Position numbers and translations under genes: made by a program
Part shown: positions 20,160 to 29,758 of the stretch, piece after piece
Layout of the letters: every line of letters starts with the position of its first letter
Numbering within the stretch: position 1 is the stretch's first letter
Notes under the pieces: model-generated
What the model saw: only the letters and a program-made list of their open reading frames with translations
Database searches by the model: none
What the model was told of the DNA's origin: nothing
NCBI GenBank assembly: GCA_963750075.1
Contig: CAVVPG010000001.1
Location: 372,001 to 436,000, forward strand
Length of the DNA: 64,000 nucleotides
Source: Bog-473 sp963750075
GTDB taxonomy: Bacteria > Actinomycetota > Acidimicrobiia > Acidimicrobiales > RAAP-2
Direction of reading: 5' to 3'

Positions 20160-20914
20160 GCCGCACGTCTCGGCGCCGCGCCCTGGTCACCACGCTCGTG
20201 CTCGCGCTCGGCCTGCTCGCCCCCGCTTGCGGGTCGTCCGCACCGGCCGCACCACCACCGGGACAGGGGCTGGTGCTCGACCGGCCGACGCCACAGCACG
20301 TGCCGCTGGTCGACCAGCACGGTCGCCCCGTGTCCCTGGCCGCGCTGCGCGGCAAGGTGGTCGTCCTGGCGCCCTTCCTCACGCTGTGCCAGGACGAGTG
20401 CCCGCTCGTCACGGGCGCCTTCATCTCCCTCCAGCGCGACCTGCGCGCCGCGGGCCAGGCACAGCACGTCGTCTTCGTGGAGGCCACCGTGGACCCGGGC
20501 CGCGACAGCGTGGCGCGCCTGGCCGCGTACCAGCGCGAGTTCGGGGCCGACTGGGACCTGTGGACCGGCACCCCGGCGAACGTCGCCGCCTTCTGGGAGC
20601 CGTTCGGCGTCGAGTACCAGATCGTCCCCGAGGACCAGCCGCCGCACCTCGACTGGCTCACCAACGCGCCGCTCACCTACGACGTGGACCACACCGACGG
20701 CTACATCCTCATCGGGACCGACGGCCGCGAGCGCTTCGTCGACGCCACCGCCCCGGACCTCGGCGGCCGGCTCGACCGCAAGCTGACCTCGTTGCTCGAC
20801 GACGGCGGCGTGCACAACCTGGATCATCCCCAGGAGCCGAACTGGACGGTCGCCGACGCGCTGGCGTCGATCAGCTGGGCCCTCGGGACCGACGTCCCCG
20901 CGTCGGGCTCATGA
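20156..20914 (+). CDS. SCO1/SenC-family copper-binding lipoprotein
   Basis: A thioredoxin-fold metallochaperone for cytochrome oxidase copper centres, 252 residues. The copper motif CxxxC is 'LCQDEC', with the third ligand His likely in 'DVDHTDGYILIG'. 'LRGKVVVLAPFL' opens the fold. Starting at the CTG of 20156, which overlaps the previous stop (CTGA), gives a normal lipoprotein signal: SRTSRRR, then 'LVTTLVLALGLLAPAC', with the lipobox Cys. The only other near start, GTG 20198, leaves 10 residues before that Cys and no basic residues. A PF03640-type lipoprotein follows. Confidence 0.87.
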   Translation: MSRTSRRRALVTTLVLALGLLAPACGSSAPAAPPPGQGLVLDRPTPQHVPLVDQHGRPVSLAALRGKVVVLAPFLTLCQDECPLVTGAFISLQRDLRAAGQAQHVVFVEATVDPGRDSVARLAAYQREFGADWDLWTGTPANVAAFWEPFGVEYQIVPEDQPPHLDWLTNAPLTYDVDHTDGYILIGTDGRERFVDATAPDLGGRLDRKLTSLLDDGGVHNLDHPQEPNWTVADALASISWALGTDVPASGS

Positions 20915-21441
20915 GGTCGGCCGGGCTGCGTCGTACCGCCCTGGCCGTCCCCGCAGCCCTCGCGCTGCTCGCCCTCGTCCTGACCGCCTGCTCCGGTGGC
21001 GACGTCACCGTGCTCTCGGCGCCCCCGACCACCGACACCTCGCTCACGCTCACGCTGCAGCGCTCGCCCGTCGGCCCGATCCTCGCCACGGGCGGTGGGG
21101 ACACCCTCTACGACTTCGCCCCGGACAGCCCGACCCACAGCACCTGTCTCGACGACGGCTGCGTGTTCCAGTGGCCCCCACTGATCCGGTCGGGACCGGT
21201 CCGCGTCGGCCCGGGCGTCGACCCGGCGCTGGTGGGGATGCTGCGGCGGCCCGACGGGTCGACCCAGCTCTCCTACGGGGGCCACCCGCTCTACACCTAC
21301 AACCTCGACGTGACCCCCGGGGTCGTCATGGGGCAGGCGATCGACCAGGACGGCGGGCTCTGGTACGTGCTGAGCGCCAGGGGCAAGCCGATCACGACGG
21401 CCTTCTCGGTCACGAGCCCCGACGTCAACCCGAACAGCTGA
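20911..21441 (+). CDS. Lipoprotein with PF03640-type secreted repeats
   Basis: A 176-residue surface lipoprotein whose ATG overlaps the upstream stop (ATGA). The signal is 'LAVPAALALLALVLTAC' with lipobox Cys. Two copies of the 'secreted repeat of unknown function' follow: 'LYDFAPDSPTHSTCLDDGCV' with 'FQWPPL', and 'LSYGGHPLYTYNLDVTPG' with 'GQAIDQDGGLWYVL'. The family is widespread in actinobacteria, often beside redox or copper genes; its activity is unknown. Confidence 0.87.
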   Translation: MRSAGLRRTALAVPAALALLALVLTACSGGDVTVLSAPPTTDTSLTLTLQRSPVGPILATGGGDTLYDFAPDSPTHSTCLDDGCVFQWPPLIRSGPVRVGPGVDPALVGMLRRPDGSTQLSYGGHPLYTYNLDVTPGVVMGQAIDQDGGLWYVLSARGKPITTAFSVTSPDVNPNS

Positions 21442-21449
21442 CGACCGCC

Positions 21450-21472
21450 CTCAGGTGTTGAAGCGGAACTCC
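21450..21472. repeat. Left attachment-site repeat (att)
   Basis: A 23-bp direct repeat starting ctcaggtgttg and ending gaactcc, identical to 24115-24137. It encodes the terminal EFRFNT-stop of YchF on the minus strand, here detached from the gene. Confidence 0.85.
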
Positions 21473-21899
21473 GCAGGCATGAGCGGTTGTTTTGGGCAGT
21501 TTCTGATTCTTGGTACTTGACCTGCTCTATTGCTTGTGGCTGGCGTTGATTGTTTCCGGCCCTCTTGGAACGTCCTGCGGACTTTTTGCGGACCGGCACT
21601 ACGCCACCAGCGCGCTCCGCATCGCCTTCGCTGGGCCTCCGTCGTCCCGGCCCACAAGCCCATAGTCGCTACGTCGGCCAGCGCCACAGCGAGACACTCC
21701 GAGCGCACCGGGCAGGAGTCGCAGAGCGGGCGTACCGCGTCGTACTGGCCCCCACGCCCGACGACGAACCGATCGACGCCTAAGCCTCTACAGCGGCCCG
21801 CTGGTGCCACTCCGGGCGGTGCAACAACGCCTCGAGCGTGACCGCCGGCTCGGGCGCATCGGGGAGCATCAGCCAGGCCGTGAGGAGCTCGCCCACCAC
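21451..21899 (-). pseudogene. WhiB-like regulator, frameshifted
   Basis: WhiB proteins are iron-sulfur transcription factors with four Cys. One frame reads 'ELLTAWLMLPDAPEP' to 'RPEWHQRAA' and then stops; the next frame continues with 'CRGLGVDRFVVGRGG', 'LCDSCPVRSEC' and 'MGLWAGTTEAQRRR'. Together they make a full WhiB-like domain with all four Cys; one base is missing near 21790. The C-terminal tail runs into the element end and finishes with the ychF-derived EFRFNT. A TACCCT box lies 7 nt before the second of two GTG codons (21896). Real decay and sequence error are both possible. Confidence 0.78.
21573..21593. repeat. Left arm-type repeat of the element
   Basis: tcctgcggact, three variable bases, tgcggac. 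The same 21-nt pattern lies at 24053-24073 in the same orientation, about 100 nt inside the left repeat and 41 nt inside the right one. It resembles arm sites bound by tyrosine integrases. Confidence 0.6.
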
Positions 21900-21903
21900 G
21901 GCC

Positions 21904-21909
21904 AGGGTA
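21904..21909 (-). promoter_or_regulatory. -10 box for the whiB-like pseudogene
   Basis: TACCCT on the minus strand, 7 nt before the GTG at 21896, so the intact gene was probably leaderless. Confidence 0.4.
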
Positions 21910-22046
21910 TGCCCCGCGCCGGCTCGAGGTCGGTGATCCCGCCTATGACGGGGGCGCGACGGATTCGCCAGAGCGACCTTCCCAGGTGCGGTATCTGACC
22001 TACGCTGACAAACTGCACGGCACCGGAGCACTTGGGGGTGAGGCCG

Positions 22047-22103
22047 ATGGCGCAGAAGCAACAGGAAGTACGCGTGCCTGTCCTGGCTGGGGGCCTCGGA
22101 TGA
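22047..22103 (+). CDS. 18-residue peptide before a small membrane protein
   Basis: ATG preceded by GGGGGTGAGG encodes MAQKQQEVRVPVLAGGLG and stops with an ATGA overlap into the next gene. The strong ribosome-binding site and overlap suggest it is translated and couples translation of its neighbour. No family recognised. Confidence 0.5.
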   Translation: MAQKQQEVRVPVLAGGLG

Positions 22104-22303
22104 CCGGCGGCCCGGTGGAGATGCTCGCTGCCGTAGGGCAGTCGGAGGTCGCGCGCGTCGTCTCGTACTCGATCGCCCTCGCCGTGGTCCTCGGGCTGCT
22201 CGTCGCTTGCGTGTGGCTGCTGGTGTTCGACCGTCGTCGGGACGGTGCGGCCCCGGTTGTCTTCGAGACCGAGACGGACCGGGAGGAGGCGGCGTGTCGC
22301 TGA
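22100..22303 (+). CDS. Small single-TM membrane protein
   Basis: A 67-residue protein whose start overlaps the stop of the 18-residue peptide. One long hydrophobic helix, 'SYSIALAVVLGLLVACVWLL', is followed by DRRR, which by the positive-inside rule puts the C terminus in the cytoplasm. The acidic tail reads 'ETETDREEAACR'. It sits opposite the whiB-like pseudogene inside the integrated element. Function unknown. Confidence 0.6.
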   Translation: MTGGPVEMLAAVGQSEVARVVSYSIALAVVLGLLVACVWLLVFDRRRDGAAPVVFETETDREEAACR

Positions 22304-22710
22304 GGCTCGATCCGTTCGACGGCGAACGCGATTCGTGCTGCGCCGCACGGGTCCGCGCCAAAAGAACGGGGTCGCTCGCTCTGCCTATACCCCTCTTCTG
22401 GGGCGTCGCCAACGTTGCCGAGTGGAGGTGGTCCCGATTGCGTTTCGGGATATTGCTCCGCCGGGGTGCCACCGACGCAGCTGCGGAGAAATGGAGGAAG
22501 ACCGCAACGTCCCGGAACCGCCCATCCAACCAAGCGGGTGGACCCGTCCTCCGGCGCGTATCAGGCGCCGTCGGTGAAGCTCAATATCCCCAGGCCACGG
22601 TCAGAACTTCGCCAATGGCGGCTAGGGGGTCGTGGCTCGGCTCAGCCCCGTCTTCTCGCCGGGTTGAGCCGCGGACGCTCTACGTCCCGACAACATCATC
22701 GCAGCCATGA
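22294..22710 (+). CDS. Doubtful ORF in the element
   Basis: A GTG with GGGAGGAGG upstream overlaps the end of the small membrane gene and opens a 138-residue frame (22294-22710). Beyond the first 25 residues the sequence is arginine- and serine-rich without any family pattern, and base use at third positions is not that of real genes here. It may be a degraded gene. Apart from this frame I see nothing in 22304-22713. Confidence 0.25.
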   Translation: MSLRLDPFDGERDSCCAARVRAKRTGSLALPIPLFWGVANVAEWRWSRLRFGILLRRGATDAAAEKWRKTATSRNRPSNQAGGPVLRRVSGAVGEAQYPQATVRTSPMAARGSWLGSAPSSRRVEPRTLYVPTTSSQP

Positions 22711-22713
22711 CAT

Positions 22714-23859
22714 TTGGCTCTGTCATCATCGACCGAGATCGGCAATCGTGACTCTGTGGTGCTCTCGGATCGGGCGAGGCTTTCGCGACGGCCTGTCTGG
22801 CGGGCGGGAGCACTGACGGCCATCGTTGCCGTGGCCGTCGCCGTAGTCGCTCCCGTTAGCGGGCTCGCCGCGCCACCGAAGCGCGCAGCTGGCACTCTGA
22901 ACCCACCCCCTGCTCCCTCATACGCCGAGGGCCAGGTGGTGCCGCCCTATAACGTTGCCATGCCCGACCCTGCCGTGATGGTCGGAGAGCACGCCGACTA
23001 TCTCTACACCGGTGCCGATGGCCTTGACCCACCGAATGTCTCGGTGCGAGCGTTCACCGACATCGAACATCTTGCTGCCCCGGGGGACGCCATGCCCACG
23101 CTGCCGCCGTGGACCAGTGGCTGGATCTGGTCCCCCGATGTCCGCCACGTCGACGGGCGTTACGTGATGTGGTTCGCCGCGCCCGACGTTCACGACATCC
23201 TCGCGACCGGGGTGGCGGCAAAGTGCATCGGGGTGGGGGTATCGACCTCGCCCTTCGGCCCCTTCATCGTCGCCCGGCAACCGGTCATCTGTGACCCGTC
23301 GGGATCCATCGACCCCCGGACCTTCGAGGCACCCAACGGCCAGCTCTGGCTCGACTGGAAGGCGGACGTCAATGCCGCCTGGGGACCGGCACAGAACCCC
23401 GATCTCCCTCAGAATCAGCCGTCGGTGCTGTGGGCTCAGCAGCTCGCGCCCGACGGCATGACCCTGGAGGGATCACCATATGAGCTGCTTGCCGCCACCA
23501 GGCCCTGGGAGCACAAGCTCATCGAGGCACCCGATATGGTCCACGCCGACGGCCGCTTCTACCTGTTTTTCTCGGCCAACCCCTCCTACCAGGACGGTGA
23601 CGGCATCGGCGTGGCGTTGTGCCGGGGGCCGGCCGGTCCGTGCGAAGAGCCCTACGCCGGGCCCATCTTGGGCTCGAGCCCGCTCGGCCTGGGTCCAGGC
23701 GAGGAGTCGCTCTTCACCCAAGGCGGTGTCACCTGGATGCTTTTCTCCCCGAGCGGCATCGCGCTCTACCGCCAGCTCGCAGTGGCACGGATCGCATTTG
23801 GACCCCAAGGCCCCTATGTGTCAGCCTTCGACGGCGCCATCGCCGGCCATCCCGGGTAG
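22714..23859 (+). CDS. Secreted GH43-like five-blade beta-propeller hydrolase
   Basis: A 381-residue exported protein. The signal peptide runs from an arginine-rich segment through 'ALTAIVAVAVAVVAPVSGLA'. The catalytic domain shows the GH43 triad: Asp in 'AMPDPAVMVGEHADYLYTG', Asp in 'WSPDVRHVDGRYVMWF', and Glu in 'KLIEAPDMVHADGRFYLFFS'. Members cleave arabinan, xylan or related glycans; the substrate is not predictable. The start is uncertain: TTG at 22714 gives the longest frame, GTG 22756 or 22759 gives a shorter signal. It is the only intact large gene in the element. Confidence 0.8.
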   Translation: MALSSSTEIGNRDSVVLSDRARLSRRPVWRAGALTAIVAVAVAVVAPVSGLAAPPKRAAGTLNPPPAPSYAEGQVVPPYNVAMPDPAVMVGEHADYLYTGADGLDPPNVSVRAFTDIEHLAAPGDAMPTLPPWTSGWIWSPDVRHVDGRYVMWFAAPDVHDILATGVAAKCIGVGVSTSPFGPFIVARQPVICDPSGSIDPRTFEAPNGQLWLDWKADVNAAWGPAQNPDLPQNQPSVLWAQQLAPDGMTLEGSPYELLAATRPWEHKLIEAPDMVHADGRFYLFFSANPSYQDGDGIGVALCRGPAGPCEEPYAGPILGSSPLGLGPGEESLFTQGGVTWMLFSPSGIALYRQLAVARIAFGPQGPYVSAFDGAIAGHPG

Positions 23860-23925
23860 CGAGGGCACCGTCTCACTTCGAGTTCCCCATGGCAGGCCCG
23901 GCATCTTTCTGCCCTTTGACGCTTC

Positions 23926-24089
23926 ATGAAGATCCTCGGCCACGGCAGCGCCACGAAGGCGATCAATTCGTCGCCGGCAGCCATTGGCCGACGGCCGAAG
24001 ACCGCACCCAAAACGCCGCCGAGGGACTGGTCCGTGAGACGCTCGACGCGACTCCTGCGGACTCCGTGCGGACTTCCCGCAGCCAGTAG
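23926..24089 (+). pseudogene. C-terminal remnant of a tyrosine integrase
   Basis: One frame reads 'FMKILGHGSATKAINS', matching the LGH box before the catalytic Tyr; the next frame continues 'GSHWPTAEDRTQNAAEGLV' and ends 'TPADSVRTSRSQ', typical of actinobacterial phage-type integrase C termini ('YGHLWP.AEDRT'). The frame change and absence of the rest of the gene show it is dead. It ends 26 nt before the right attachment repeat, exactly where such genes usually sit. Confidence 0.65.
24053..24073. repeat. Right arm-type repeat of the element
   Basis: tcctgcggact, three bases, tgcggac; partner of 21573-21593. It overlaps the last codons of the integrase remnant. Confidence 0.6.
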
Positions 24090-24115
24090 GCGCCTGACCT
24101 GGGACTAGGCCCGTC

Positions 24116-25201
<1,086 letters not shown>

Positions 25202-25212
25202 GATGCGCCCGG

Positions 25213-26286
25213 CTACGCCGGCAGGAGGCCGGCGCCCGCGGCGAGCACCTTGAGGTCGGCCTCGGGCCGGGCTCCGGTGTGGGAGATGACCTCCGCCGCG
25301 CAGAGGCCGCCGAGCGCGGTGCTCTCGAGCGGGCCCAGGCCGTGGGTGAGCCCGAAGAGGAAACCGGCCGCGAAGAGGTCGCCCGCCCCCGTCGTGTCCA
25401 CGACACGGTCCACCGCCGCGGCGGGAAGCGCCTCGGGACCCTGAGCGGTGAGCACGACCGCACCCTGCGCGCCGCGCGTCATGACGACGAGCAAGCCGGT
25501 CTCCTCTGCCGCCGCGATCGCCCCGTCGTGCGAGCTGGCCCCGAAGAGCATCGTGATCTCCTCCTCGTTGCCGAGCAGGATGTCCACGTCGTCGATCAGC
25601 AGGTCGAGGAACTCTCGCTTGTGTCGTCCCACACAGAACGGATCGGAGAGGGAGAGCGCCACCGAGCCCTCCGAGGCGTGCGCCGTGGCGGAGGCGTGGC
25701 GCATGGCCTCCTTCGCCGCCGGGACGTCCCACAGGTAGCCCTCGAGGAGCACGACGGAGGCCCGGGCCACGAAGGAGGTCGGGACACCCTCGGGCGACAG
25801 CGTGGAGGCCGCCCCGAGGTACGTCCCCATGGTCCGGTCGGCATCCTCTGTGATGAGGACGATGCAGCGGCCGGTGCCGAGCCCGTCGCCGGCTGCGGAC
25901 TCGCTGAAGTGCGGTTCGAACTCGACGCCGGCCGCCCGCAGGTTCTCGGTGTAGGTGCGGCCGATCTCGTCGTCGGCCAGGGCGCCCACGAATCCCGCCT
26001 TGCCGCCGAGCTCGGCGATCCCCGCCGTCGTGTTGGCGACCGAGCCTCCCGAGACGTAGCGGGGTGCCCCCAGGAACGCCTGCACGGCGTTGGCCGTCAC
26101 CAGGTCGATCAGCGTCATCGAACCCTTCTCCAGGCCGACCTCGTCGAGCTGCTCGTCGTTCGCCATCTCGATCACGTCGAGCAGAGGGGACCCGATGGCC
26201 ACGACGTCCAGATCGTGCCCGGAGCCCTCCTGCGCCACGGGGGGTGGCTCGGAGTCGTGGGGCGTGGGTGCATCGTGGGCAGGCAC
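25213..26286 (-). CDS. PfkB-family carbohydrate/nucleoside kinase
   Basis: A 357-residue cytoplasmic sugar or adenosine kinase. Signature 1 region is 'YVSGGSVANTTAGIAELGG', and signature 2 with the catalytic Asp is 'VDTTGAGDLFAAGFLFGL'. 'LLGNEEEITMLFG' and 'VMTRGAQGAVV' are also family features. Resemblance is highest to adenosine-kinase-like members often found in proteobacteria and actinobacteria, but the substrate is not fixed by sequence. The GTG at 26286 lies 8 nt from a TAGTTT box. It is 11 nt upstream of ychF on the same strand. Confidence 0.9.
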   Translation of the reverse strand: MPAHDAPTPHDSEPPPVAQEGSGHDLDVVAIGSPLLDVIEMANDEQLDEVGLEKGSMTLIDLVTANAVQAFLGAPRYVSGGSVANTTAGIAELGGKAGFVGALADDEIGRTYTENLRAAGVEFEPHFSESAAGDGLGTGRCIVLITEDADRTMGTYLGAASTLSPEGVPTSFVARASVVLLEGYLWDVPAAKEAMRHASATAHASEGSVALSLSDPFCVGRHKREFLDLLIDDVDILLGNEEEITMLFGASSHDGAIAAAEETGLLVVMTRGAQGAVVLTAQGPEALPAAAVDRVVDTTGAGDLFAAGFLFGLTHGLGPLESTALGGLCAAEVISHTGARPEADLKVLAAGAGLLPA

Positions 26287-26294
26287 GGAGCGAG

Positions 26295-26300
26295 AAACTA
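26295..26300 (-). promoter_or_regulatory. Leaderless -10 box for the PfkB kinase
   Basis: TAGTTT on the minus strand, 8 nt before the GTG at 26286; back to back with the pepN promoter. Confidence 0.5.
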
Positions 26301-26316
26301 CTCGCGGCGCCGCGGG

Positions 26317-26322
26317 TAGCCT
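26317..26322 (+). promoter_or_regulatory. Leaderless -10 box for pepN
   Basis: TAGCCT exactly 7 nt before the pepN ATG at 26330. Together with 26295-26300 it forms a 43-bp bidirectional promoter. Confidence 0.55.
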
Positions 26323-26329
26323 TCACCGG

Positions 26330-28939
26330 ATGCCACCACCTCCCACGCCGAACGCCGCGCCCAGCTCGGAGGGGTTCCGCCTGCCGCGGACGGTCGAGCC
26401 GGTGGCCTACCGGATGGAGATCGAGCCGAACGAGGTGTCCGCGACCTTCTCGGGCACGGTTGCCATCGACGTCGTCGTGCACGAGGCGGTCGAACAGATC
26501 GTGCTGAACGCCGCCGAGCTCGCCGTGAGCGACGTCGAGGTCCTCCTCGCCGACGGCGGCATCGTCGCCTGCAGCGTCACCTTCGAGGACGAGCTCGAGC
26601 AGGTCGTCTTCCGGCCCTCCCAGGAGCTGCCCCCCGGACCGTGCACCGTCAGCTGTCGCTTCACGGGCACCCTCAACGACAAGCTGCGCGGGTTCTACCG
26701 CTCGACCTACACCGGTCAGGACGGCGAGACCCAGACCATCGCGACGACCCAGTTCGAGTCCGTCGACGCCCGGCGCTGCTTCCCCTGCTTCGACGAGCCG
26801 GATCGCAAGGCGGTCTTCGAGATCGCGCTCATCGTCGATCCGGACGTGGACGCGATCTCCAACTCCCCCGTCGTGGGGGTCGACCAGGTCGGCAAGAAGC
26901 GGCGCATCCGGTTCTCACCCACCATGAAGATGTCCACCTACCTGGTCGCCTTCGTCGTCGGGAAGCTCGAGGCCACCGAGACCGTCGACGTCGACGGGGT
27001 GCCGCTGCGGGTCGTCGCCACGCCCGGGAAGCGGCACCTCGGGCAATTCGCCCTCGAGGTGGGCGCGTTCGCCCTGCGGTTCTTCACCGAGTACTTCAAC
27101 GTCCCCTACCCCGGTGAGAAGGTGGACCTGGTCGCCATCCCCGACTTCGCGGCCGGCGCAATGGAGAACCTCGGCTGCATCACCTTCCGCGACACCGCGC
27201 TCCTCGTCGACGCGGACGCCGCGGCCCGTGCCGAGCTCGAGCGCGTGGCCGATGTGATCGCGCACGAGCTCGCGCACATGTGGTTCGGGGATCTCGTGAC
27301 GATGGGCTGGTGGGAGGGTATCTGGCTCAACGAGGCGTTCGCCACGTTCATGGAGATGCTGTGCGTCGACGCCTTCCGACCGTCGTGGGACCGCTGGGTG
27401 GGCTTCGCCCCCTCACGCGAAGCGGCCCTCGCCGTCGACGCCGTGCACTCGACCCGTCCGATCGAGTACCCCGTCGGGCCTCCCAAGGAGGCGGAGGGGA
27501 TGTTCGACCTCCTGACCTACGAAAAGGGCTGCGGGGTGCTGCGCATGCTCGAGCAGTACATCGGAGCGGACATCTTCCGGGACGGGGTGCGCACCTACCT
27601 CAAGGCGCACGCCTACGGCAACACGGTGACCACCGACCTGTGGGACGCGCTCGAGGACGCCAGCGGTGCCCCTGTCCGCGACGTGATGAACACCTTCATC
27701 CTCCAAGGTGGGCACCCCCTCGTGTCGCTCCACGGCGACACCGTGACGCAGCAGCCGTTCTCGTTCGGCCCGCCGCCCACGGGCACCACGTCGTCCATCG
27801 GGACGGAGTGGCGGGTGCCCGTCGCCGTGCGCGCACTGCCGGCCGGGGACGGGCCCGGTGCGCCGACGCGGCACCTGGTCCTCGGTCCCGAGCCGGTGAC
27901 GGTCGAGGAAGCCGCACGCGGGCTGGCCGTGCTCAATGCAGGCGGCTGGGGCGTGTACCGGGTGGGCTACGAGACCGAGCACCGGCTGGCGCTGGCGGAG
28001 CACCTGCGCGAGCTCACCCCGCTCGAGCGGTCCAACCTGCTGGCCGACACCTGGGCGACGACCCTGGCCGGGCACACGGCCCTGCGGGAATTCCTGATCC
28101 TCGCCTCGCGCCTGGGGCTCGAGACGGACCCGGCGCCGTGGGCACCCGTGGGCGCGGCTCTCGTGCTGACCAACCGCATCGCGCCGCCCGAGTCCACGGG
28201 CGCCCTGCACGCCGCGGTGGCGGCGCTCATCGGTCCGACGCACCGCCACCTCGGCTTCGACGCACGCCCGGGCGAGAGCGACCGCACGCCGTCGTTGCGG
28301 GCGCTGGCCATCAACCTCTTGGGCACCGTCGGGGCCGACGAGGAGGTGCGCGCCGAGGCGGCACGACGCTTCGACGCCTCCCCCATCGGCGGTGGCTCGG
28401 GAGACCCGATCCCGGCCGACATCGAATCGGCCGTGCTGGCCGTCGTCGCCCAGCTGGTGCGCCCAGGTGACTACGACGCCCTTCTGGGGCGCTACCGGTC
28501 CGCCTCGACGCCGCAGGAGGAGATGCGTTCGCTTGGCGCCCTCGCCGGTTTTGCCGACGTCGACCTCTGCCTGCGCACGTTCGACCTGGCCCTGACCGAG
28601 GTGCGCAGCCAGAACGGGTTCAGCGTCATCGGCGCACTGCTGGCCAATCGTGTGGGCAACCAGGCCGTGTGGGAGCGCGTCACCGAGAACTGGGAGACCA
28701 TCCTCGACCGGTTTCCCAAGAACGCCCCGCCCCGCATCGTCGAGTCACTGCCTGCGCTGTGCGCGGACGCCGACTTCGCCGAGCGCGCCGTCGCCTTCCT
28801 CGATGCGCACCCGCTGGAGTCGGGACCGCGTCGTGTGGCGCAGTCGGTCGAGCGCTTGCGGGTCAACGTCGCCTTCGCCGCCCGCGAACGGGCCGGGCTG
28901 GCTGACTCGTTGCGGGTCGCCGGCACAACCCCCGCTTGA
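26330..28939 (+). CDS. pepN: Aminopeptidase N (M1 family)
   Basis: A zinc aminopeptidase of 869 residues that trims N-terminal residues from peptides in the cytoplasm. The N-terminal beta-saddle is followed by the catalytic domain with 'AAGAMENLGCITFRD' (GAMEN box), HELAH at 312-316 and the third zinc ligand Glu335 in 'WLNEAFATFMEM'. Tyr in 'LTYEKGCGVLRMLE' is the transition-state residue. The long C-terminal half matches the ERAP1-like helical domain. The ATG was chosen for its leaderless promoter. A methyltransferase gene overlaps its stop. Confidence 0.95.
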   Translation: MPPPPTPNAAPSSEGFRLPRTVEPVAYRMEIEPNEVSATFSGTVAIDVVVHEAVEQIVLNAAELAVSDVEVLLADGGIVACSVTFEDELEQVVFRPSQELPPGPCTVSCRFTGTLNDKLRGFYRSTYTGQDGETQTIATTQFESVDARRCFPCFDEPDRKAVFEIALIVDPDVDAISNSPVVGVDQVGKKRRIRFSPTMKMSTYLVAFVVGKLEATETVDVDGVPLRVVATPGKRHLGQFALEVGAFALRFFTEYFNVPYPGEKVDLVAIPDFAAGAMENLGCITFRDTALLVDADAAARAELERVADVIAHELAHMWFGDLVTMGWWEGIWLNEAFATFMEMLCVDAFRPSWDRWVGFAPSREAALAVDAVHSTRPIEYPVGPPKEAEGMFDLLTYEKGCGVLRMLEQYIGADIFRDGVRTYLKAHAYGNTVTTDLWDALEDASGAPVRDVMNTFILQGGHPLVSLHGDTVTQQPFSFGPPPTGTTSSIGTEWRVPVAVRALPAGDGPGAPTRHLVLGPEPVTVEEAARGLAVLNAGGWGVYRVGYETEHRLALAEHLRELTPLERSNLLADTWATTLAGHTALREFLILASRLGLETDPAPWAPVGAALVLTNRIAPPESTGALHAAVAALIGPTHRHLGFDARPGESDRTPSLRALAINLLGTVGADEEVRAEAARRFDASPIGGGSGDPIPADIESAVLAVVAQLVRPGDYDALLGRYRSASTPQEEMRSLGALAGFADVDLCLRTFDLALTEVRSQNGFSVIGALLANRVGNQAVWERVTENWETILDRFPKNAPPRIVESLPALCADADFAERAVAFLDAHPLESGPRRVAQSVERLRVNVAFAARERAGLADSLRVAGTTPA

Positions 28940-29625
28940 TGGCCGACGCGCCGGACGGCCGCGGTCCCGAACGGGTCGACAGACTGTTCGCGACGGCGCG
29001 GGGCACACGCGGCTTCATGCCCGACGACGAAGGGCAGGCGCTGTTCGACGCCGCCCTCCGAGCCGGGCGGGCGGAGGTCCCCGGGGCGAACCCGACCACC
29101 TTCGTCGAGATCGGTGCCTGGTGCGGCAAGTCCACCGTGTACCTCGGCGCCGCCGCCGAGGCGACGGGCGCGGTGCTGCTGTCCGTCGACCACCACCGCG
29201 GATCCGAGGAGAACCAGCCCGGATGGGAGCACCACGAGCCCGATCTCGTCGATCCCGACGAGGGCCGCATCGACACCTTGTTGCACTGGCGGCGCACCAT
29301 CTCCTCCGCCGGGCTCGAGTCCTCCGTCGTCGGCATCGTCGGCGACTCCCCGACGGTCGCGGCCCGCTGGGACCGGCCCCTTTCGTTCTGCTTCATCGAC
29401 GGAGGGCACGGCGAGGAGCCCGCGTGGGCCGACTTCCGGGGCTGGGCGCCCCATGTCGCCGTGGGCGGGTGGCTGGCCATCCATGACGTGTTCCCGAACC
29501 CGGCGGACGGCGGGCGGCCACCCTACGAGATCTATCGCGCCGCGCTCGACTCGGCGGAGTTCGTGGACGACGGCGGCTGCGGCAGCCTGCGGGTGCTGCG
29601 TCGCATCGCCCCGCCGGGGCGTTGA
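28939..29625 (+). CDS. Class I SAM-dependent methyltransferase
   Basis: A 228-residue protein whose ATG overlaps the pepN stop (TGATG). SAM motif I is 'FVEIGAWCGKSTVYLGAAAE', an acidic residue follows in 'LLSVDHHRG', and 'FCFIDGGHGEEPAWADFRGW' with 'VAVGGWLAIHDVFP' are typical of the Methyltransf_24/CmcI-like group. Targets include sugars and small phenols; none is indicated here. The next gene encodes a glycosyltransferase but is 133 nt away and differs in base composition. Confidence 0.82.
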   Translation: MADAPDGRGPERVDRLFATARGTRGFMPDDEGQALFDAALRAGRAEVPGANPTTFVEIGAWCGKSTVYLGAAAEATGAVLLSVDHHRGSEENQPGWEHHEPDLVDPDEGRIDTLLHWRRTISSAGLESSVVGIVGDSPTVAARWDRPLSFCFIDGGHGEEPAWADFRGWAPHVAVGGWLAIHDVFPNPADGGRPPYEIYRAALDSAEFVDDGGCGSLRVLRRIAPPGR

Positions 29626-29758
29626 GCGGCCCGCGACAGCGCCGATTGCCCGACAACGAATCTCACTTCGGTGTCAGTCCGAGGGTTCAGATGCGCCTCA
29701 GTCCCTGTTGCGTTGATATCGCAAGCGCAATGCCCGGAAGTACCATTCGGAGGTATCC

